A stretch of DNA of 64,000 nucleotides from Pedobacter helvus (GCF_005925325.1 NZ_SRMP01000004.1:496001-560000); one strand, 5' to 3'. Shown: positions 27,611 to 36,939, numbered from the stretch's first letter. The notes: generated by a model not told the origin, from the sequence alone. Numbers and translations are program-made.

Positions 27611-28831
27611 TTACTGTACCACGGTTACCCTCCTTCCCTCAATCTTAAATTTTACCGTTCCCGTTAATTCCAAACTACTCAACAGTTCCTCTAAAGAACT
27701 ACTCTTCAAGTATTTGCCTCCAAACGCTTCCTTCCGTAATTTTCCCTGATAGTTAACCTCTATACTGTACCATCTGCTTATTTCTTTCATAATTTCATCA
27801 ATAGGCTCATCCCTAAAAATAAAATAACCGTTCTTCCAGTCCATTATTTCGTCTACGTCAAACTGTTTAGCGTTCATTACAGCGGCACCATTTCTAAGCA
27901 CAGCCTGTTGTCCAGGTTTTAGAAGTAATGAAGAAGTTTTGAATTTAGCGTTAATGGAACCCTCCAATAAACTTGCTTCTACTATATCGTCGTCGTCATA
28001 AGCAGCAACATTAAAATGCGTACCCAGTACTTGTACGGTCATATCTTTTGCAGAAAGCAGAAAAGGTTGTTTTTTATTGTGAGCTACCTCGAAATAGGCC
28101 TCACCTGATAATTCGACACGTCTTTCGCTACCTCGAAATACCGCCGGAAATTTTAGAGATGATTTTGCATTAAGCCACACCTTCGTTCCATCAGATAAAA
28201 TAACTTGGTAATTGCTGCCTATCGGGGTACTAATGATATTGTAGGCCAATTCGCCACCATCGGCCACCTTACTGAGATCGTAAATCAACTGGCCTTCCTT
28301 ATTTTTAGTAATGGTGATATTATCTTCACGACTGATTTTGCCAATTGCTGCTTCATCTAAAACAAGTTCTTTCCCGTTAGAAAGTGTTAAGGTAACGTAG
28401 TCTCTATTCGATTTACTAGAAAGCTGGGCGTATTCAGTGTTACCTAAAATATGTGAATTGGGACTAAAGTTTTTATAGAAATACATTCCTAGTCCAATAC
28501 TGCAACAAAGCAACACAACTGCTGCTGCATAATACCATAACTTTCTTGTGCTGCCTTGTATAGGAGATTGTATATCGTTCTGATTAAGCGAAGTCCTAAA
28601 ACGTGGGTTATCAGTAATTTTTCGATAAACGTCGTTACTTAATTCTGTAGCCGTACTTGCATTATCCCAAGTATTACTGAGTTGGGAATTCATTAGCTCC
28701 TCATTGCCTGGTTGTGCCATTAATTCCGCAAGTTCCTCAAGTTCTTGCGAATTAATTTTGTCATCAACCAACAATTTTAAGAGAAATTGCAGTCTATTAG
28801 TTTTCAAGTTTGATTTGGTTTTAAGCATCAC
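27611..28831 (-). CDS. FecR-family anti-sigma factor
   Basis: A 406-residue protein: cytosolic sigma-binding N-terminus (LLVDDKINSQELEELAELMA), one membrane helix (YYAAAVVLLCCSIGLGMYFY near 145-165), and periplasmic FecR domain (VILSDGTKVWLNAKSSLKFP, RRVELSGEAYFEVAH, VQVLGTHFNVAAYDDD, SLLEGSINAKF). The C-terminal DUF4974-like domain (DEPIDEIMKEISRWYSIEVN) is probably the contact for the STN domain. It holds the ECF sigma inactive until SusC binds its ligand. Located between sigma and susC, the usual order. Confidence 0.94.
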   Translation of the reverse strand: MMLKTKSNLKTNRLQFLLKLLVDDKINSQELEELAELMAQPGNEELMNSQLSNTWDNASTATELSNDVYRKITDNPRFRTSLNQNDIQSPIQGSTRKLWYYAAAVVLLCCSIGLGMYFYKNFSPNSHILGNTEYAQLSSKSNRDYVTLTLSNGKELVLDEAAIGKISREDNITITKNKEGQLIYDLSKVADGGELAYNIISTPIGSNYQVILSDGTKVWLNAKSSLKFPAVFRGSERRVELSGEAYFEVAHNKKQPFLLSAKDMTVQVLGTHFNVAAYDDDDIVEASLLEGSINAKFKTSSLLLKPGQQAVLRNGAAVMNAKQFDVDEIMDWKNGYFIFRDEPIDEIMKEISRWYSIEVNYQGKLRKEAFGGKYLKSSSLEELLSSLELTGTVKFKIEGRRVTVVQ

Positions 28832-28938
28832 AATTCGTGACGCTATATGAAGAATACGTTTGATCAGAAGATTAGGACTAGTCTAACGTTACTTTTCCTG
28901 TAAAAAAAACACAAAACCCTAGTGATCAGACACCTAAT

Positions 28939-29529
28939 TTATTTCGAAACGATAATCGTTAACAAGAGCAGGAACGTAATCTCCTGATTGCTAAAACTTG
29001 TTCTCAGCTTCTTTACAGCTACGCACAGGTGATTTTTGACCGTATTTTTAGATAGATTCAGACGCAAGGCAATTTCATCATATGACAATCCTTCCAAGCG
29101 GCTTAACCTAAATACCACCTGCTGTTGTTGTGGCAAATCTTTGATTGCTTTTTCCGCAAAGACCAACATATCCGAAAATATGATCCGCTCTTCGGTTTCA
29201 TTGTGTTGTTCAGCAATAGCCGCCAACAACTTGCCCCTTAATGTGTCTGTACTTATTTTTTTTCTCAATTGGTCTAACACCAATCGCTTGGCGATAGTAA
29301 AAAGGTACGGTTCCAATGGTTTGCCTTCCTCAAATTTATGACGATTCTCCCAAAGAGAAAGAAACGTTTCCTGTACTATTTCTTCACTATGCTGCTTCTC
29401 CTTTAAAAAATTGAATGCAAACCGATAAACCTTTGGGCTGAAGTAAAGATAAATTTCACGAAAAACAATTTCGCTTCCATTTTTGAAATCTTTAATCTGT
29501 GCAGCAGTAAGTATAATAGACGGACACAT
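28939..29529 (-). CDS. ECF-type RNA polymerase sigma factor
   Basis: A 196-residue sigma-70 family protein. Region 2 is visible as FREIYLYFSPKVYRFAFNFL and EEIVQETFLSLWENRHKF, region 4 as FRLSRLEGLSYDEIALRLNL with SKNTVKNHLCVAVKKLR. It ends with a hydrophobic stretch (ITFLLLLTIIV), common in Bacteroidota ECF proteins. It probably directs transcription of the susC operon downstream under FecR control. No promoter for its own gene was identified. Confidence 0.94.
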   Translation of the reverse strand: MCPSIILTAAQIKDFKNGSEIVFREIYLYFSPKVYRFAFNFLKEKQHSEEIVQETFLSLWENRHKFEEGKPLEPYLFTIAKRLVLDQLRKKISTDTLRGKLLAAIAEQHNETEERIIFSDMLVFAEKAIKDLPQQQQVVFRLSRLEGLSYDEIALRLNLSKNTVKNHLCVAVKKLRTSFSNQEITFLLLLTIIVSK

Positions 29530-29931
29530 TCTCTTTAAAGTGAAAGATTATATTGGTTCTTTTTGTCGTTTGGTTTCATAGATAGACTACGCCTATAGTA
29601 AAAGTAACAAATAGAAAGCCATATCACAAACTAAGGCGAACGATTGAATTCCTGTAGCTCGCAATACCGGCTGACTTTCCACAAAATAATGAACGAAATG
29701 TTAAAAAATCATTAAGTGAACATTAGCATCTTTAACCCAAACTAATTATTGCTGTTTTTTTAAGCATTACCCGATAACTTGCCGTTCATATATAAGCTAC
29801 ATTTTCAGGAGTCATAAAGATAAATATCTACAACGCTCTTAATAGTAACTCCAAGGGCAGATCGAATTCCCTGGTGATGACGGTTTACTGTTTACCATCT
29901 TCCACACTTACCTGTGTCAATTGTTTCATTT

Positions 29932-30086
29932 CTATTTGGTTTTATAATTTTTCATTACTGCTTCCAATTTATTGAACCTATAGTTCCACATTTTACGGAA
30001 AGGCTTTACAAAGTCGGTCACCTCCTTCATCCCTGTTGCATTGATGTGGTAAGGGCCTGAAAGACATCACGTCTCAAATTCATCAT
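29932..30086 (-). pseudogene. Remnant of an ArsR-type HTH regulator (internal deletion)
   Basis: The minus strand opens with MMNLRRDVFQAL, a typical ArsR-type N-terminus, then jumps with a frame change directly to a C-terminal segment, YHINATGMKEVTDFVKPFRK, continuing MWNYRFNKLEAVMKNYK to a TAG at 29932. The middle winged-helix domain is missing, and the joined frame stops after about 19 codons. A deletion of roughly 60-70 codons is inferred from normal family length. Its palindromic operator survives upstream. Confidence 0.7.
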
Positions 30087-30124
30087 GTAGTCATTTGACT
30101 AAAAAAACGTAGTTAAATGACTAC
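30087..30124. promoter_or_regulatory. Operator-like inverted repeat upstream of the decayed ArsR-type gene
   Basis: GTAGTCATTTGACT (30087-30100) and AGTTAAATGACTAC (30111-30124) are 14-base arms with one mismatch and a 10-nt spacer, abutting the start codon of the regulator remnant. This is the expected location for an autoregulatory operator. Confidence 0.6.
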
Positions 30125-30377
30125 ACAATTATTTCTAAAAATAAACGAAAATTAATAGGCTTGAAAAACAGCCGCTAATTTGAAAGCATCGACTAGATTA
30201 TCATGCTAAAACCTTAACATAAATACAACCTTTCACGCTTCTTGTTATTGTCTCATCCCTCAACACAATCATGATTCCCCGTCAACAACTGAAATACCTG
30301 CAATGCGTTATCTTACTGCTATACAGGACTATCACCGAGGTGGCGATACAGCGTAGCACAGAAGATTACCTGCGAAC

Positions 30378-31033
30378 TTCCGAGCTTATCCGGAAAGCAC
30401 TGACGGCGAGCTACCGGAAAAATATGTAAAGGCCATCCACCAGCCCATCATTTCGGAAGCAGAATACTGGGCTAGTCCAACACCAGCTCGATACGACCAA
30501 AAGACGGACGGGTACAGCCTGCTGAAGACTTTCCCTTGAGGGGCGTGCTGAAATGTTGGTGCGGGAAAAAGATGACTGCGGGCTGGTCAAAGGGCAGGAA
30601 GAACTATCACCTTTACTACCGATGTACCGTTCATACCAACTACAATCTTCCGGGCAACAAGTTACACGATACTTTCGAAAGAATGCTCAAAGGCCTAAGT
30701 TTCCAACCACACCAGATCAGATTCATTGTTGAAACAGCCAAGAACTTACTGATCCAACCACTTCAGTTGAAACGTGAAAAACATCAACAGCAATTGAAGG
30801 ATCTACAGGCCTTAAACCAAAAGATCTACCAATTGGAGGAAAAATTCATGAACAATGAGATAGAGAACGAAACCTATCAACGTTGGTTCAAGAAACTCAA
30901 AGAGGATAAGGCACTGGTCGAATACGCATTGGGAGATGGAAAAAAATCGAAATTGGGCACAACCGATGGGATCATAGAACGAGTACTGCCCGAATTGTCA
31001 AATTATTTCAGATTTATGAGAAAGGGAACATAA
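30378..31033 (+). pseudogene. Remnant of a large serine recombinase (3' part, frameshifted)
   Basis: One frame from 30378 reads ELPEKYVKAIHQPIISEAEY and continues to LLKTFP before a TGA at 30537. The sequence resumes in another frame from 30536 with LRGVLKCWCGKKMTAGWSKG, the zinc-ribbon domain, then a coiled coil (QLKDLQALNQKIYQLEEKFM) to a stop at 31033. Restoring one base joins FPLRGVLKC as in intact family members. The catalytic resolvase domain is absent. The remnant marks an old integration event beside the defence-like island. Confidence 0.75.
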
Positions 31034-31087
31034 CCTAGAAGCAAACTTTGATAAGGGGGGTGTTCAAAGATAACCTGGCATGGGGGT

Positions 31088-31306
31088 GGAGAAGGATTTA
31101 GAACCACTTTTATCGATCCAATCTTCAACGATAACTTACTGAGGATCAACAAAAAAGGACTGCTCTTTTGTGAGCAATCCTTTGATTTTTCAGGCCTAAA
31201 CCCGGTAAGTACCGTTCAGCAGGAATACTTGCAGCATCTAGAAGACTTCCTACGGCTTATTGAGCCTATAGTAAATGATTTACGAATGAAAGGCTTCTTA
31301 AAATAG
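31088..31306 (+). pseudogene. Unidentified gene remnant, C-terminal tail 1
   Basis: A 72-residue open tail without start: FIDPIFNDNLLRINKKGLLF and then QHLEDFLRLIEPIVNDLRMK, ending FLK-stop. No family recognised. It resembles the tail at 31407-31505, so two related genes once lay here. A hairpin at 31154-31183 lies inside it and is probably just coding sequence. Confidence 0.45.
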
Positions 31307-31638
31307 TTGAAATAATTCGAGTTTTTTTTATATCTCAAATGGGTAGGTTGATACCTTTGACCTACCAATTTTGAACCAGAAATTTGGAGCTTATTAAAAT
31401 CTAAATTTACTTATCGATCAAGAGGAGTATTTTGAAAATTTAAAGCGTTTCTTAACACTCATAGAGCCAGTTATTAAAGATTTAGTCAGAAAAAACTTTA
31501 TCTAATTGTTCATTGAACAATAAAGTTGGCAAGTATAAAAAAATATAAATGATGCTAAACTAGTAGTAGACAATAGAAAAACTAAAATGGTTTTATCGAT
31601 GATATAATACTCTTTAGATCGCTACCGTTCAGCAGGAA
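31210..31638. repeat. 16-bp direct repeat flanking a decayed segment
   Basis: TACCGTTCAGCAGGAA occurs exactly at 31210-31225, inside remnant tail 1, and at 31623-31638, 15 bp from the HNH gene stop. It could be a recombination footprint (att-like) or leftover of a third copy of the decayed gene. Confidence 0.6.
31407..31505 (+). pseudogene. Unidentified gene remnant, C-terminal tail 2 (paralogue of tail 1)
   Basis: A 32-residue tail reading YFENLKRFLTLIEPVIKDLV then RKNFI-stop. It aligns with tail 1 (LEDFLRLIEPIVNDLRMKGF). The shared pattern F-L-x-L-I-E-P-[IV]-[VI]-x-D-L makes common origin likely; function unknown. Confidence 0.4.
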
Positions 31639-31652
31639 CCATGTGAATTAAC

Positions 31653-32804
31653 CTAAAGGAAAAAATCTGGTATCATTTGTTTAACAATATCTCGAGTCAG
31701 CTTAGCCATCGGTCTCCTATTGAAATCCTTTTCGTACATATAGTTACCAAAATAAAATTGATAGAAATCAGCTCTACCAATATTCAGCATACCAAAAAAC
31801 TTTTCAATCGAATCAGCTTGTGCAGACCCGTAGCGTTCAGCTCTATCAACAAGTTCCCCAATGATATCACGATGTGCACTATGATAAATTTCCTGAATCT
31901 TAAAAAGAGTAACATTACCCTCGTCCTTTCCGGTACCGAATATCTGCCGATAAAGCTTGCTTTTATTGTCTACACCTGACATTAAAAAAAGACTGTAATT
32001 TTCGGGATGTTTCTTGCTAGGACGAAGTTCTTTATAAAGGAAAGTAAATTTGCAAGCATCACCATATCCAGCTAAATAGGGATGTAGATTAAAATCGTGA
32101 TGTGTTTTAAATGCTTTTTTGAGATTGGCATTGCAATAGTAACAGGAAGGGATTAGGTTGAAGAAACTAAGTCCCAAGAAAGGATGCTCAGTCTTTGGAA
32201 AAAAATGGTCAAATTGAGGACGAATTAATCCTTTACCTTCTTTGATTATAGTGTTTATATAGTTTCGATTGCAATAAGGACATGTATTTACCTCTAATTG
32301 GGTAGCAATACCGTAAGCGAACATATCAAACATATCATAATCTATTATATGTGCTAGTATCTTGAAAAGTTCCTTACTTGACTCCTTGTCCCCTATTCCA
32401 AAAAAATCTCTTAGTGCCAAATCCATATCATGACTTTCAAGGGCCGATACAAGAACTAGGTCTTTGAGATTGCGTTCTTCCTCCAAAAAGGCTATGACCT
32501 TTTCGAGTACTATAATGGAAGAGTCAACCCATATTGCAGCATTCGAGATATGGATATTATCATATTGGGCTCTGTTTTTAATTTTGGGATCGAGTTTCTT
32601 TTTAGCAAGAAAAAAATTAACTCCCTTATTCTTAGTTTTAAAATGAACACCTTCATAGTCAAAAAGTTCCTGAGCCGTACTACTTCCCGTCAAAACTCTT
32701 ATCAACAATTTATAGAATGTTAATCTATTAATTATAGGCACCTTGACTTTCTCAAAATATTCGTTAGCAATATCCTGTAACCTATCACACTCAATTTTTA
32801 CCAT
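31653..32804 (-). CDS. HNH endonuclease, PtuB-like partner of the upstream ATPase
   Basis: A 383-residue protein with an HNH zinc-finger nuclease core: CPYC (175-178) in NTCPYCNRNY, the catalytic region QFDHFFPK with His200, FFNLIPSCYYCNANLKK with CYYC at 221-224 and Asn225. Helical N- and C-terminal regions flank it. It overlaps the ATPase gene by 14 nt, so the two are translationally coupled. An ATPase followed by an HNH gene is the layout of the Septu anti-phage system (PtuA/PtuB). This protein is longer than typical PtuB proteins, so the exact subtype is uncertain. It probably cleaves nucleic acid upon infection (inference). Confidence 0.78.
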   Translation of the reverse strand: MVKIECDRLQDIANEYFEKVKVPIINRLTFYKLLIRVLTGSSTAQELFDYEGVHFKTKNKGVNFFLAKKKLDPKIKNRAQYDNIHISNAAIWVDSSIIVLEKVIAFLEEERNLKDLVLVSALESHDMDLALRDFFGIGDKESSKELFKILAHIIDYDMFDMFAYGIATQLEVNTCPYCNRNYINTIIKEGKGLIRPQFDHFFPKTEHPFLGLSFFNLIPSCYYCNANLKKAFKTHHDFNLHPYLAGYGDACKFTFLYKELRPSKKHPENYSLFLMSGVDNKSKLYRQIFGTGKDEGNVTLFKIQEIYHSAHRDIIGELVDRAERYGSAQADSIEKFFGMLNIGRADFYQFYFGNYMYEKDFNRRPMAKLTRDIVKQMIPDFFL

Positions 32805-34821
32805 TTCTTGTGCTCCTTTTTAAATCACGGATACGCTGTAACGCCTGAATTTCCTGATTCCTATATTCTATAATTCCATCTACCGTATCTGCATCACATT
32901 TACTTGCTGCTAGTTCAAGGATTTTGGCCTTAAGAAATTGATCACCCACCAAATCAATCTTTTTCTTAAAATGACTCCGAAATTTATCCGTACTGATAAA
33001 TTCTTCATTATTAATATCCTTTATCAGCCCATCGATATATTCTTGAGCGAATACCCCCATCAGACCATCCCTTAAAAAGAAGGAATCTGTAAAAAGTTCA
33101 TGAATATTTGCTCCAAAAGTTTCTGTATGCCAGTGATTTCGCGACACCTTGCATTTAATTCCACCCAATTCATCGCGCTCTCTCTTTAAAAAAATGAGGT
33201 TTTGTTTTGGGATATCTGAAAGAATAAATGGAGAGTGTGTACTAATAACAAGCTGTACTCTGCCCCTAGGAAATATAAAATTAAGGCCATCAATGATATC
33301 ATTTACATAATGTTTCTGCCATTGTGGATGGTAGTAAAGATCACCCTCGTCAACTAACAACATAAGAAACTTTCCGTTTGAGCGGCTTTTAATCTCGTAA
33401 AGTCTTGAAAATTGGTTGAGCCTCGCCTGTTCACCAGTACTCAGTGGATGCCCCCAGTTATAGTCCATGAAACCCGACTCGTTATTGTACTGGTAATCAA
33501 AAACGATACTCAAAAGCTGCCATATTGATTTTTCTATGCGAAAACTAAAATCCAGTAGACTAAGTTTAAATTCATGCTCTTCAATAAATGGTGCTTCCTT
33601 AATAGCTACCTCAAGCTTACCACTCAACAACTCCCTAAGCTTAAATTTCTCTTTTTTATCTTCATCAAAAATAGAAAGTTCATTTAGAGCGATGGATATT
33701 TCATCAAAGATATCTTCTTCAGTTTTCGATATATGAGACACAAGTCCCCTAAGATCACCAGAAGTATAGTGATTTTCATTATTTCCAAAGAGATTGAAAC
33801 GAATTGCATTATAAAAAGCACATAGATAGACTAACTTATGAAATACATCCTTACGGTCATTAATGGACTGTAATTGACTCATAGCTCGCGACTGTATCGT
33901 TTTTAATTCCTCTAAATCAATCTGAAGATGTTTCTCATCACGACTCTGTAACAGGTACTGGAAATCTTCAAAATTGAAAGAAATTACAATATGACTAGGT
34001 AGTTCGGGCAGCCTTCCTCGCTGTCTCTGATTAGCATACGCAATCATCCTAATATTACTTCGCAGCTCAAGCTTGTAATAGTCTTGCAAATGGGAGTTAA
34101 AAGATAGCATATCTGGATTCTTTCTATCTCTTTTGGGACGCGAAGTACTATTATAGATCGCATCTTCAACTTTAGAAACGTAATCATTCAAATAATTATC
34201 GAGCCGATGTTTAGTCGATACGTTAACAATTCCCTTATAGATATTTTCTGGATTGTTGTCAAAATTACTAGAAAGATAAGCACATGCTAGCTTCGAAAAA
34301 TTGATAGTCAACCCTTTAACTTTCTGATTACTATCTAAAAATCTTGAAATAGTATAGGGCTTTGGCTTGGTAAGTATGTAGTATGATCCCAAATCTTCAT
34401 TACCTAAATTCTCAACGTTCAGTATATTATCGGATTTACCACCACCACTATAATAATGCGTATATACCTTACCTGTTGTCCTATCTAGATGACAAAAAAT
34501 CATTGAGTTTATTGTCGTCCCCAAACTTCCGTAAATTAGCTTTAAACAATCCAAAAGAGACGACTTCCCCGCTCCATTCTCACCAGCTATACCTGTTAAT
34601 CTTAATAAAGGAGAACTATAAGGATTTTCAAATTCCTTATTCAAAGATGCACTTATTAAATAGGAACCTTTACTAACCCTTGAAAGCTTAAAATCAATTT
34701 CCGAAGAAAACGAAAACGATTCATCTTGAAAGCCTCGAAAACGGTCTACCCATAAAAAAAGAAGTTCCATATTGAGATCATTGTTTAATTTAGCTAAACC
34801 AAAACTAATGATTATTCTCAA
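32791..34821 (-). CDS. AAA/ABC-type ATPase, PtuA-like (Septu-like defence)
   Basis: A 676-residue frame; a start at 34770 (MELLFLWVDRFRGF) gives the usual beta-strand opening of AAA_21-type ATPases and is preferred. Walker A is GIAGENGAGKSS (77-88), the ABC-like signature LSTGEQ is at 460-465, Walker B LMLLVDEGD has Asp491/Glu492, and the H-loop STHSP has His529. A roughly 370-residue insertion between Walker A and the signature is mainly helical. All nucleotide-binding elements are intact. Together with the overlapping HNH gene it forms a Septu-like pair; PtuA normally senses infection and controls PtuB. Confidence 0.8.
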   Translation of the reverse strand: MRIIISFGLAKLNNDLNMELLFLWVDRFRGFQDESFSFSSEIDFKLSRVSKGSYLISASLNKEFENPYSSPLLRLTGIAGENGAGKSSLLDCLKLIYGSLGTTINSMIFCHLDRTTGKVYTHYYSGGGKSDNILNVENLGNEDLGSYYILTKPKPYTISRFLDSNQKVKGLTINFSKLACAYLSSNFDNNPENIYKGIVNVSTKHRLDNYLNDYVSKVEDAIYNSTSRPKRDRKNPDMLSFNSHLQDYYKLELRSNIRMIAYANQRQRGRLPELPSHIVISFNFEDFQYLLQSRDEKHLQIDLEELKTIQSRAMSQLQSINDRKDVFHKLVYLCAFYNAIRFNLFGNNENHYTSGDLRGLVSHISKTEEDIFDEISIALNELSIFDEDKKEKFKLRELLSGKLEVAIKEAPFIEEHEFKLSLLDFSFRIEKSIWQLLSIVFDYQYNNESGFMDYNWGHPLSTGEQARLNQFSRLYEIKSRSNGKFLMLLVDEGDLYYHPQWQKHYVNDIIDGLNFIFPRGRVQLVISTHSPFILSDIPKQNLIFLKRERDELGGIKCKVSRNHWHTETFGANIHELFTDSFFLRDGLMGVFAQEYIDGLIKDINNEEFISTDKFRSHFKKKIDLVGDQFLKAKILELAASKCDADTVDGIIEYRNQEIQALQRIRDLKRSTRNGKN

Positions 34822-35233
34822 TAATAAAACAAAGTAAAGTTACAATGTGTATTCCTGCAAAAGTGTCCACTCAATCTCTTTTAAAACTATCCAATTCTCA
34901 TAGTATATTTTACTAATGTCCTATTCTTCAATTTTCTTTAAATTAGACTTTGAGTAGTTCGTATAAAAACAAGCATTACTTTTGTTACGCAAAAGACGAT
35001 ATTACACTTTCACTCCGTTTAAAGTAAGCACCAAATTCGAAACAAATCTTTTCATCAAGTATTCAGCGCAATTTTAGAACCTTATGCATAAGATTTGAAT
35101 ACCAGCAGAAAACTCTTAAATCAACCCACACATACCTTAAATCCGTTTAAAATCAATCAGATTGAGACTGTACACTGAGAAATTTGTCAATTCTTGAAAC
35201 AAAAAAGGTAGTAACTTTTCGAATGTTCTACAG
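34822..35233. other. AT-rich gap, no gene seen
   Basis: A 412-bp gap upstream of the ATPase gene and downstream of the TIGR04141 gene. It is strongly AT-rich and contains only a short hairpin (TTTTG/CAAAA near 34980). No coding frame, tRNA or clear promoter was identified. Confidence 0.5.
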
Positions 35234-36838
35234 CTAGATAATCTGGATATTTTTCACTCTCACTTTGAAGCCCATCACCTGCAATTCTTCTGCAGTTAGT
35301 CTAAAATTCACCAAGCTGAAAAAGGGTAGCGCATCTACAAATTTTCTCTTTTTAGATTCAATAATTGCATAAGTAATTGTGTAGTCTCCAGGACTGAAAT
35401 CCTTGTTTTCAATCGGTACCAAATCCTTATCGGCTTTGAGCTTTGCTCGTAGGTTTACCCTAAAGTGACGATCTCTTCGCAAAGAATTCCCTGCAATACG
35501 TCCCTGCGCAAACAGATGGCTCAGGGTAGCTGAACTATTCCTGAACTTTACATGGATAAATTCCTTCTCCTTCACATTAAATACGTCACAAACCTCGATA
35601 CCAGACCTTGATATTTCAGATTTGACCATTTTCTTATCGAACAGCATCAAATTTCCATCGCTATCGGCCAACTCTGAGTTATATTCTCCCTCATCATAGG
35701 ACTTTTCACATGGAATAAATACGGTTTTCGATTCAGATATCTTACTACAGTAATCATACATTTCTCTGTAATAAGATGGATTTACCTTATACCAGTTGAA
35801 TAGCGTGAAAACATAATGATTACTTCCTGATTCAACCTGGTAGTTGATGAACCGCCAAACATAGAATGCATATGGCTCATCAAAAGTAGAAAGCTTAACA
35901 TAAATCTTCTGCCTCTGCAGCCAGTCCCAGTCCGCAATATCTATTGCTGTAGATTTTTCCGCATAAAAATCCTCTATTTCAAAGCCGTTATAAAGCTCTC
36001 CTTTTGGACTGTAAGATACGTATTCAAGTTCCTCCCATTTGATGATGAACGGCGGGGCAAGATGTAGACTATCTACATTCCTTGTTCTCATATCTGCAAT
36101 AAGTTTTCCTTTTAGAATATCTATCACCCCTGGATCTTTTTCGGTTTTGATATTGTCTATCCAATCAAAGCGATCTTTATAGGTATCTTTGCGATATTCC
36201 GTTTCTAGTCTTGCAAGGATACCCGGAATCTTCTTGATGTTAGTCCTCGGAGAAAGATACAATCCTTCCCCTCCTGTAATCGCACTTCCAAATTCTTCAG
36301 AAAGTACCATACTTCGTTCCCCTGTAATACCTTTAAGCAAATCTCTTATTACATCTATATTGAACAGGTCTGGTGTTCCTTTCTTAGAGGCCTGGGTCTT
36401 AGTCAGTAGCGACAGGTCTCCTACATTGGCCTTGTCCACGCTTATAAGTTTATCTGCATTGATGACATTCAGAGCTGTCTTTAGCCCGAATTCCCTATCG
36501 ATGCTCTCCTCTTCCAAGAGATGCTTTCCGTATCCAAAGGGAATAGCAAAAATACGTCCGTTGACCACAAAAAAAGCCAATGCCCTATTGGAAGTATTGT
36601 GGAGATCAGGTAGTTTATCAGACACGCCCTCTTGGAGCAGGCTTTTCCAGTTTGGCTCACTTGACTTCTCCTTTCCAATCAGTACCGCTCCCTCGACTTC
36701 CATTTCATCCTTGAATTTATATGTCTGGTAACTAATGCTATCCTTCAGTACTTTTGTATAGTCCTTATACTCTTCCTTGATAAGATAGATTGCTAATTTT
36801 AAATTCTTCAGTTCTTCTTCCATAACGTTATTTGTCAA
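35234..36838 (-). CDS. TIGR04141/DUF6119 family sporadically distributed protein
   Basis: A 534-residue protein matching the TIGR04141 pattern: N-terminal NLKLAIYLIKEEYKDYTKVL, RALAFFVVNGRIFAIPFGYG near 85-105, ADKLISVDKANVGDLSLLTK, and SLRRDRHFRVNLRAKL in the C-terminal half. An alternative start is the MEEELKN methionine at 36823. Families of this kind are patchily distributed and found among defence genes and mobile DNA; no biochemical activity is known to me. No signal peptide or membrane helix is seen. It stands alone between gaps of about 400 bp. Confidence 0.75.
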   Translation of the reverse strand: MTNNVMEEELKNLKLAIYLIKEEYKDYTKVLKDSISYQTYKFKDEMEVEGAVLIGKEKSSEPNWKSLLQEGVSDKLPDLHNTSNRALAFFVVNGRIFAIPFGYGKHLLEEESIDREFGLKTALNVINADKLISVDKANVGDLSLLTKTQASKKGTPDLFNIDVIRDLLKGITGERSMVLSEEFGSAITGGEGLYLSPRTNIKKIPGILARLETEYRKDTYKDRFDWIDNIKTEKDPGVIDILKGKLIADMRTRNVDSLHLAPPFIIKWEELEYVSYSPKGELYNGFEIEDFYAEKSTAIDIADWDWLQRQKIYVKLSTFDEPYAFYVWRFINYQVESGSNHYVFTLFNWYKVNPSYYREMYDYCSKISESKTVFIPCEKSYDEGEYNSELADSDGNLMLFDKKMVKSEISRSGIEVCDVFNVKEKEFIHVKFRNSSATLSHLFAQGRIAGNSLRRDRHFRVNLRAKLKADKDLVPIENKDFSPGDYTITYAIIESKKRKFVDALPFFSLVNFRLTAEELQVMGFKVRVKNIQII

Positions 36839-36848
36839 TTATTTAGCT

Positions 36849-36939
36849 TTATATGATTCAGGAGCCAATAGCCCCAACATTTTGATTTTTTATAAAAATA
36901 TAGCTCTTTGAATCATATAATCCTTACGGCTTACCGTAA
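36849..36939. promoter_or_regulatory. Long inverted repeat and adjacent hairpin upstream of the TIGR04141 gene
   Basis: TTATATGATTCA (36849-36860) and TGAATCATATAA (36909-36920) are perfect 12-base arms 48 nt apart. Just beyond, TTACGG/CCGTAA with a 4-nt loop forms a hairpin at 36924-36939. They begin 11 bp upstream of the gene start. The rest of the 389-bp gap 36839-37227 is featureless. Operator or cruciform roles are possible. Confidence 0.5.

Noticed and set aside
31154..31183. Terminator-like hairpin followed by Ts
   Set aside because: It lies inside a decayed but still readable coding tail (KKGLLFCEQSF), so the complementarity is probably incidental.
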